Below are positions 56,974-64,000 of a stretch of DNA of 64,000 nucleotides, piece after piece. Below the pieces are notes generated by a model. That model was not told where the DNA came from, made no database searches, and saw only the letters and a list, made by a program, of their open reading frames with translations. The translations under genes were made by a program, and so were the position numbers. The DNA lies in the NCBI RefSeq assembly GCF_964204865.1, contig NC_135255.1, forward strand, positions 18,815,135-18,879,134. The letters run 5' to 3'. Every line of letters starts with the position of its first letter. Position 1 is the first letter of the stretch. This stretch comes from Styela clava. Lineage: Eukaryota > Chordata > Ascidiacea > Stolidobranchia > Styelidae.

Positions 56974-57066
56974 TGGTTGCAAACAAGAAATTGCAAAAGA
57001 TTGCTGCAAGAAATGTCCCGATGATCAAGAGAATCTGAAGCCTGAATACCCTAATAGTTGTTCAGA
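56974..57066 (+). CDS. gene G candidate exon: TNFR-like cysteine-rich segment
   Basis: The exon has a strong acceptor (ATATATTTCAG|) and donor (CAGA|GTGAGT). Its 30 codons read 'GCKQEIAKDCCKKCPDDQ' and onward to 'YPNSCS'. The C-x7-CC-x2-CP pattern is that of the first cysteine-rich domain of TNF receptors, but five cysteines are too few to be sure. It continues in frame into the next exon. It may be an extracellular receptor or a secreted cysteine-rich peptide. Confidence 0.5.
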
Positions 57067-57122
57067 GTGAGTCTTATTCAGAATATTAAACCTAAAACAT
57101 GTAGAAAAGATTTCTTGCTATC

Positions 57123-57450
57123 GACTAGGCCAGGGCTACTCAACTATCTTTGCTAAAGGTCCGTATACAAAAGTTAAAATTTCTTGGGGTCCGGTCTGGC
57201 CAGAAAATGTATTTCATACTGCGCCTAACTATATTTTAGGGACTCTATCTTTTCGGTTAAAAAATTGAGGAAACGCAAGTTGTGGAACACTGAGTAACCG
57301 CAAAATATTCCACGTTCTTTTACATATCTAGAGTTAAATGGAGACAATACTCAAGAATAAAAAAAATCAGACGCGGTCAGAATCGAATACTTCAAATCAA
57401 AGGTCTGGATTCGGACCGCGGACCGCTATTTGAGTAGTCCTGGACTAGGC
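57123..57450. mobile_element. complete hAT MITE with perfect 8-bp duplication
   Basis: The element spans 57131-57442. Termini 'cagggctactcaa' and 'ttgagtagtcctg' are inverted with one mismatch. Flanking 'gactaggc' is present on both sides without change. Subterminal 'ggtccg' and 'cggaccgcgg' are inverted too. Confidence 0.92.
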
Positions 57451-57668
57451 CAAAAAATATTGCGCTAGCGACTAGGTCTTTTTTTAAGGGGAGAGCTTAT
57501 TTTAGGGAACGCAGTAGGTAAACAAAATATTGGATCTTGGTTGCACGAATGTTTGAATTGTTCTTCAACTAAGTCAGGAATTGTTTCCAACTTTTTCATC
57601 AATATAGACCACTGTTATGGAGGCATAAATTATTGACTAAGTTATTCTTCATCAAATACTCTCGAGAG

Positions 57669-58000
57669 ATCTAGAGCAGGGCTACTCAACTGGCGGACCG
57701 CGGTCCGAATCCGGACCTTTCGAGTATTGGATTTGGACCGCACCTAATTATTTATTTTGGATCATTAGCCCCACTTTTTGAATTTCCTATTATAAAATGA
57801 ATTTCATAGTTTTGAATGTATACGAAAAGAACTATAACATCATAATAAACACTTTTAATTTGCTACTAATCATCAGTCGGTCGAAGAAGTGCTCGTTTAA
57901 GGATGACGAAATATCATTTCGGGAAAGACCGGACCCAAATAATTTTGAAGTTTTGTTTGCGTACCTTCGATAAAAATAGTTGAGTAGCCCTGATCAAGAG
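57669..58000. mobile_element. second hAT MITE of the same family
   Basis: The element spans 57677-57992. Termini 'cagggctactcaact' and 'agttgagtagccctg' are perfect inverses. Flanks 'atctagag' and 'atcaagag' are an 8-bp duplication with one change. It sits in the same intron as 57131-57442, in the same family. Confidence 0.9.
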
Positions 58001-58410
58001 AATGACTCGAACTCGATGAACCACCTCACACTTACTCAGTGATTGACACAACTTGAGATTCGAACAACTTGTGGCTCGACTTGACCCAAGACTCGAATTA
58101 AAGTACTTATGTCCAGCACAAGTTCAAATGGAGCCCCTTCGTTGAAAGTTACTACTGATGAGGTACTACACTTACTTGACTGCTTATGCAGAGCCATGTT
58201 TGAAGTGAAAGGTGTATAATCATGCCATATAATAAATCCCTAGGAAATTATCAAGGTATCTAACTATTTTGGAGTATTGTGTACTAAACTGCAAGTCGTT
58301 ATTCCTTGTTTACTACTTGCTTTGAATCCCAATGTGTCCATTGTTACATTGATGCCTGATAGAGATAGTATTACAAAGCAGTAGTTTTATGTTTAATATT
58401 TTATTTACAG

Positions 58411-58511
58411 CATCCTCGATCAATCAATTACAAGTGAATTAGAGTATTCCACTATGAATACACAGACCTCCACAACTGCCATAGATGAGAGTACTGCAAG
58501 TCTACAAGACG
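58411..58511 (+). CDS. gene G candidate exon: Ser/Thr-rich stalk
   Basis: Acceptor TTATTTACAG|, donor GACG|GTATGC. The GA left by the previous exon is completed by C to give Asp. The 33 codons read 'ILDQSITSELEYSTMNTQ' and then 'TSTTAIDESTASLQD'. A Ser/Thr-rich segment after a cysteine-rich module is typical of the juxtamembrane stalk of a receptor. One base is left over. No transmembrane exon could be assigned with confidence; a 22-base candidate at 62615-62636 fits in phase but is weak. Confidence 0.5.
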
Positions 58512-58744
58512 GTATGCCAATCAATTTTATTTCTTGGGTTTAACATGATAAAATCATCTATGATAAAATCATGTTCAAACCAAAATAGTTTATATAATTT
58601 GTGAAGATTCGCTCGAAGCAAGGTCAGGCATAATCAGCTAATTGACTTGAAGATGAAGTCCATGTAGGGTATGAGATTAAGTAGCCAGTTGTTCATTCAT
58701 GGACTTGATGATGGATAGAGCCAGCCACCAGTGAATCGAATCTA

Positions 58745-59615
58745 CTCAAAGCAAAGTCTCACACACTCAGAAGTAAGGAGACTTATTTCTGAGCAAAGTT
58801 ATGAGCACTCACTAAAAGTAACGGAGACTCTTTTCTGAGCACAGTTATATGCACACACTCAGAAGTAAAGTAGACTCATTTTAAGGCAAAGTTACAGACA
58901 CTCACTCATAAGTAAAGAAGACTAATTTCTGAGCAAAGTTATCGGCACTGACTCATAAGTAAAAGAGACTTATTTCTGAGCAAAGTTACGAGCACTCACT
59001 CAGAAGTAAAAAAGATTCATCTCTGAGTGAAGTTATGGGCACTCACCCAGAAGCAGGGAGACTCATTTCTGAGCAAAGTTACGAGCACTCACTCAGAAGT
59101 AAAAAAGATTCATCTCTGAGTGATGTTATGGGCACTCACACAGAAGTATGGCGACTAATTTCTGAAAAAAGTTATGGGCACTCACTAAAAGCAAAGAAGA
59201 CTCATTTCTGAGCAAAGTTATCGGCACTCACTCAGAAGTAAAGGAGACTCCGTTCTGATGAAAGTTATGGGCACTCACCCAAAAGTATGGAGACTAATTT
59301 CTGAAAAAAGTTATGGGCACTCACTAAAAGCAAAGGAGACTCATTTCTGAGCAAAGTTATGGGCACTCACTCAGAAGTAAAGAAAACTAATTTCTGAGCA
59401 AAGTTATGGGCACCTACTCATAAGTACAGAAGGCTTATGTCTGAGCAAAGTTACAGGCACTCACTCAGAGGTAAAGGAGACTCATTTCTGAGCAAAGTTA
59501 TGGACCCTCACTCGTTAGTGAGAAGACTCATTTCTGAGCAAAGTTACAGGCACTCACTCAGAAGTAAAGGAGACACTCGGTAGTAAGGAAACTTATTTCT
59601 GATCAAAGTTATGGG
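58745..59615. repeat. minisatellite, about 54-bp unit, roughly 16 copies
   Basis: The unit is 'ggcactcactcagaagtaaa' followed by 'ggagactcatttctgagcaa' and 'agttat'. Copies vary by substitutions and small indels ('gaaaaaagttatggg', 'gattcatctctgag'). The array starts about 230 bases after the exon at 58411-58511. Confidence 0.9.
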
Positions 59616-60255
59616 CACCTTTTATACCGGCACCCTTTTTTAAAATTTGTCAATGATTGCACATAGATGTATCAAATGAAGTCAAAATACTCAAACAATT
59701 ACTGAATAAAAACGGTTAAGATATATTGAGAACTGACATCATAACAAATCTGAAATTGTGAAGGGACTTTATGGACATTCTGTATATTGATTATTTACAT
59801 TAGGTAAATTTTGTATTCTTGATTTATTTCTACCAGCCTTCTTCAATCCCAACATGAACCACTGACGCATGTAAATCTTACACAGTCAATTTCTCCGTCA
59901 ATTTTTACAATATTTTTTTTGTTTAATTTATTGACGTACATGTAACTGTTTCAACATTTCAGTTACTGTGTAGATCGAAATAGGTTGTGCTACCTATTTA
60001 TTACTAAATTGTACATTTGCTACATATTGGTGCTTGACTGATCAACAGACTAACAATTTACTGCCAGTCCTATATGAGGGTTATAATATTATATTACATA
60101 ATGATACATGTTTTTGATATTGTATGTCTATTATATAAATCTAATAATATGTCTATTAAGTTAGCCAAAAATATCAAATTTGCAACTATTTATGGATTAT
60201 TTTGTTTTAGCAGTATTAGGCTCACTTTTATTTATACAATTTCAAAGTTTATAGA

Positions 60256-60905
60256 TTATATACCAGTGGTTCCCTAACTCTTCAGAGCTGGGACCCCTTA
60301 TTTATTACCACAGCTAATGGCGACCCATTTACCTTTATAAATCCATTATCCATTATATTGAGGACTAAGTAATATAAAAGTAAAGTTACAACTGCTTCTA
60401 AGTAAAGTCAAAACTACAACTGCCAGTTGCAGCGCACCTACACAACAAAATATCTTTGTTGGTTCTATTTTCTTTTGTTTTTTTTATGACATAACACGGA
60501 ACACAGCAATGGCTAATCATCGCAAAACTACCGTGTTTCCTCGAAAATAAGACCTGGCCTGAAAACAAGACCTAATTTGAATTTTAAAAGTGATTTTAAT
60601 TAAACCCTACCCTTAAAATAAATTTAAGGTGTGTGGGAGAGGAAAGGTTCAATGACCTGAAGTAAGGTGAAGATCACACCACTATTCAAGATTGTGTGAT
60701 ATCACAATCACAATTATGTTATTTGTCACTTGATTTTTGTATAGGAAATACAAATAAAAACAATTGATGTCGGTTTTTATATGTTTACTAAATAATCTCG
60801 TGATTTTCTACAATGTAATTTTATTTTTGATAAATGAACACAAAAGACCTTTTCCAAAAAAAAAAGTGGGTCGCGACCCATAGTTTGGGAACCGCTGTTA
60901 TATAC
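60256..60905. mobile_element. complete hAT element with perfect 8-bp duplication
   Basis: The element spans 60264-60897 (634 bases). Termini 'cagtggttccctaact' and 'agtttgggaaccgctg' are inverted with few mismatches, and 'gggtcgcgaccc' lies next to the right end. Flanking 'ttatatac' is identical on both sides. There is no transposase frame. Confidence 0.93.
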
Positions 60906-61261
60906 GGTAATGCTCATTATTCACGAAAGAATGTTATACTATTGCACATGGGGTTCTTTAGGGAAAACCAATAATAACATTGAATGAAAAAATAACAAAA
61001 TAAAGCAACGTCCATGACAATTTATATATGTGTGATTTGGAATCCTTATCATGTGTTGTTTAAATTACTTCATCAAAAACTCTCAACACGCAAAATTATT
61101 CATTTCCAAGTTGTTGAAACAAAATTTCGTTTTCAAGTGCCAAATACTCAAAAGAGGGTGCAATATTACTGAAAGAATATATTAATAAGAAAATTTGCCA
61201 TAATACAGTTTTGAGCTAGTATTGGGTATTCATTTTTATTTGATATCTTCTATTGAAAAGT

Positions 61262-61374
61262 GAGCGCTCCTAAAGTATGTGCATCAAGATGGCGCACAGC
61301 CTGAACCCGAACCTGGTACACAAGCTTTTTTCAGGTTGTGCGCCATCTTGGTGCACATACTTCGGGATCTCCGA
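61262..61374. mobile_element. short MITE, 'gcgcacaacctg' family
   Basis: The arms 'gcgctcctaaagtatgtgca' / 'tcaagatggcgcaca' and 'ttgtgcgccatcttggtgca' / 'catacttcgggatctcc' mirror each other. Confidence 0.8.
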
Positions 61375-64000
61375 AAAGTGTACTTATTACGCTATAATGT
61401 AACGAATTCATATCAAATAAAATTGCGACAGCTGCTTAGATAACTTTGGATCTGAAATTCAGAGAGCCCAAGTCATTTTCAGAGTAAATGTTTAAAACAT
61501 CCCAAAATTGTTTTTCATTTTATTAGATATCTTCTACCGAAAAGTGTTCTTATTATGCTATCTTGTAATGAATTCATATAATATATAATTGTGATAGCTG
61601 CTAAATCAATCAACTTATCTCACTACCTTTTCTTTTGAATCTGAAATTCAGACAGCAGTTTTTTCAGAGTAAATGTTCAAAACATCCCAAAAAGGTTTTT
61701 CTTGAGAATCCTTTACAAACCCCTAACGACCACTTTTAGCTGCTTATTCCGAAATTTTTGCACCTGAATTATCTTGCTTTTGAAGTCATAAAGAGCCTAA
61801 ATCTTATTCAGAGTGAATATTTAAAACAAACAAAAATGTTTTTTATTTGGGCTTTGAGAAGCACTTTTGCGTCTTTCATAAAGCTGTTTCATTCTGTAAT
61901 TAAGAACCACTTTGAGCTGCCTGTTCCGAAATAACTTTTGTACTGGAAACATCTTGCCTTGAATATCTTAAAGAGTCGAAATCTTGTTCAAAGCGCCTGT
62001 TCAAAAGTTTAGCAGTGATGCATACTTGCTTTAAACTGTTTTATTCTATTGATATGAAATGAATGGCCTATTGCCTTTGCCCCCCTTTTCTATGAGAATT
62101 TTGTACTTTTCATTCTAGTCGAGGAACCAAAACTATGTTTAGAACAAATTGTAAAAAGTTTTTGTGTGTGTCTTGTCTGCATGCCTATGATTCATTTCAC
62201 GTTTTATGCAATGTTAGATCTGTCACAGACTCGCGAGGAGAGGTAAGAAGCTACATGACTGACATGGGCAAACTACAGCCCGCACTCAACTCTGGTCTAT
62301 ACTAGCAACACAAGGGGAGATAGATAGAACCACATTTCACATATTTGTCAAGCTCCTCTGTCGCCAGTTTAAAAAACTGTGGTCTAACTTCATCACTGTA
62401 GTGCTTACTTGCATATATTACATTGTTTGGAATTAGGTATTGCTTATTTTTTCTCATCCATGGAGTATTAAAGTTATTAACTAACATTATTTATTGCATA
62501 AATATAGGAACACCATATATAGCAAGAACTTCTTCTCCATATACTATTTGTTTATCCTGTTGGTATTTGGTCATCTTCTGGATTTGTCTATCATTTTTTG
62601 TACATTTATTTTAGGCCTGAGCTTGCTTTTAGTCAGGTATGTGTTTATTTTGAGTGATACTTGAAATTATATTTCTCATGTGGTAAAGGTTGTGCTCGCT
62701 CTCCAGAATTCTCGACTTTTTAATTTTTGTATTATGGAGTTTTCAAAATAAAAAATCTATACATTATTTTGCTGAAGTATGTTTAATAGCATGGAGAATA
62801 AGGCCACACAGTATATGTCCCACTCATACAATAATATTTTTTTAATTAATAAATTGAAACGCTGATATTAACTAAATTTATGGTGTAATCTTCCAGGATA
62901 CCTATTATATATCCTGTGTCTGTGCATTTGTATGTTTTCCAAAGCAAGGTTACCAATCCCAACTAGAGAAGGGGGGAAGGACAGATTGGAATGAACGAAT
63001 TGCAAGTTTGTTCATAGCTTTGTCGGAAGCACAAAATAAAGAGTGAAAGATTACTGATATAAAGGTTATGAGTTTGCACCGTTGCAATACATGAACCTTT
63101 GTTATCATATATATTGTTGAATACAAATAAATGGTTCGAAACATGCTAACCACCAGAGAGAATCCAAGTCGCACTGTATTTATGAATCCCTAATTTCAAT
63201 TGGTCCTCTCCTTCTTAGCGAGCCAGTGGTCAAAGCATCAATAATTATCCTTATCTTCAACAATGGATCAAAATGACCATTGTTATGCTGCAGATAGTAA
63301 ACGATCGACTAATCTTTTGTTCCGACGCATGTCTTAATGGGTGAAGGAAAACCATACTCCGTTAAAGTGTAATGTTTTGAAGCACGATATGAGGGATATG
63401 TATCATTTGACTCGGGAATGATTGCTGATAACGGAGACTAAAGTTGAAACCATAAAAGTGGATCAATAATGCGCAGAAGGCTTGCTTGATGACTGACGTG
63501 GAAATCTTGCAAAAAAAAACGTCAAATTTCGTAATGCTGATTTCGCATGTTTTATTATTTCCCAATCAATAGAATTTTTTAGTTGTAGTGTCGCTTAAAA
63601 ACAGTCAGTTTTGAACGTTTACACGCAATTTACAAACGTGTACACGTAATAAGCCATCGCCAAGTGTCGCTCTCGTTGCTAGGCTTCAGACGAAGCTCTC
63701 GATTGTCGTCTGTCACAAAGTGACTATACTTTGGTCTATCATTAGTTTTACTGATATTATTTCGACAATTTAGGGTGTGACAATTTAGGGTGTGGTGCGC
63801 AATCCAGAATGTTATCAATCAACAGGATGATCGGCCACTTCGAAAGTACCAACAATGACATTAAACATTGATTAATGTCATTGGTGCCATTTGCAAAGTA
63901 GTTATTCTTGGTCTACCTACATGAATTTAGCGGATGCCGTTAGCGCTCTCCGCTATTTATTGAAATATGAAAAAACAGTAATACAGGCTTTTCCAAAGTC
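61375..64000. other. repeat-rich, no supported gene
   Basis: The segment 61380-61720 contains an internal duplication ('gatatcttct(a)ttgaaaagtg', 'taatgtaacgaattcatat', 'catcccaaa'). 62263-62350 has an hAT-like 'gacatgggcaaactacagcc' end. 62690-62760 is an inverted copy of the 27985-28090 repeat, and 63260-63380 matches 47640-47740. Short frames in this part have no recognisable family. Confidence 0.45.

Noticed and set aside
58745..59615. CRISPR-like array
   Set aside because: Repeats are directly abutting variant units without distinct spacers; the genome is eukaryotic. It is a minisatellite.
62615..62636. 22-base exon (GLSLLLV) as a transmembrane exon of gene G
   Set aside because: Phase fits, but it is too short and the following candidate exon at 62895 is weak; chance AG...GT pairs are common in AT-rich DNA.

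Overview
This is an AT-rich stretch of animal nuclear DNA. Protein families, spliced exons with GT-AG junctions, AATAAA signals, tRNA-derived SINEs and many non-autonomous DNA transposons all point to a metazoan. Death-domain caspases, a ZU5-UPA module, an RNase L/IRE1-type KEN domain, LRR exons of the two-repeats-per-exon kind and a TNFR-like cysteine motif together suggest an invertebrate deuterostome. An ascidian tunicate is my best guess, but that is inference and not proven.

Layout. 1-13.5 kb holds no convincing gene, only repeats (hAT-like, SINE, MITEs). 13.6-24.8 kb is a minus-strand caspase cluster. Gene A is a multi-exon gene whose visible part encodes FN3-ZU5-UPA-caspase. A short reading frame with a repeated glycine/asparagine motif lies upstream of it. 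Genes B and C are intronless in their coding parts and encode death domain, linker with the same motif, then caspase. 24.9-30.2 kb is repeat-rich: a foldback element with 9-bp target duplications, a 1.35-kb TIR element and a promoter-like kappaB/CRE/TATA module. 30.2-31.7 kb holds a fourth caspase gene (D, plus strand). 31.7-40.8 kb is mostly MITEs, SINEs and remnants. 40.8-42.2 kb (minus) encodes a degenerate kinase plus a KEN ribonuclease domain with the catalytic Arg/His pair intact. 44.4-46.05 kb is a nested set of Helentron-like elements. 46.6-52.75 kb (minus) carries eight phase-compatible exons of an LRR protein. 55.9-58.5 kb (plus) carries candidate exons of a TNFR-like secreted or membrane protein. 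58.7-59.6 kb is a minisatellite, and the rest to 64 kb is repeat-rich without a gene I can support.

How the genes may work together (inference). The window looks like an innate-immunity and cell-death island: four unusual caspases (active-site QFCRG or TFCRG instead of QACRG), an RNase L-like nuclease, an LRR sensor-like protein and a possible death-receptor-like protein. The most novel elements are two. The first is the short motif of type I-x-V-x-G-K-N-A-x-G-I-x-x-N between death domain and caspase, which resembles amyloid signalling motifs (RHIM, HET-s). The second is the direct joining of a FIIND-like ZU5-UPA unit to a caspase. No searches were possible; domain calls rest on reading motifs by eye.
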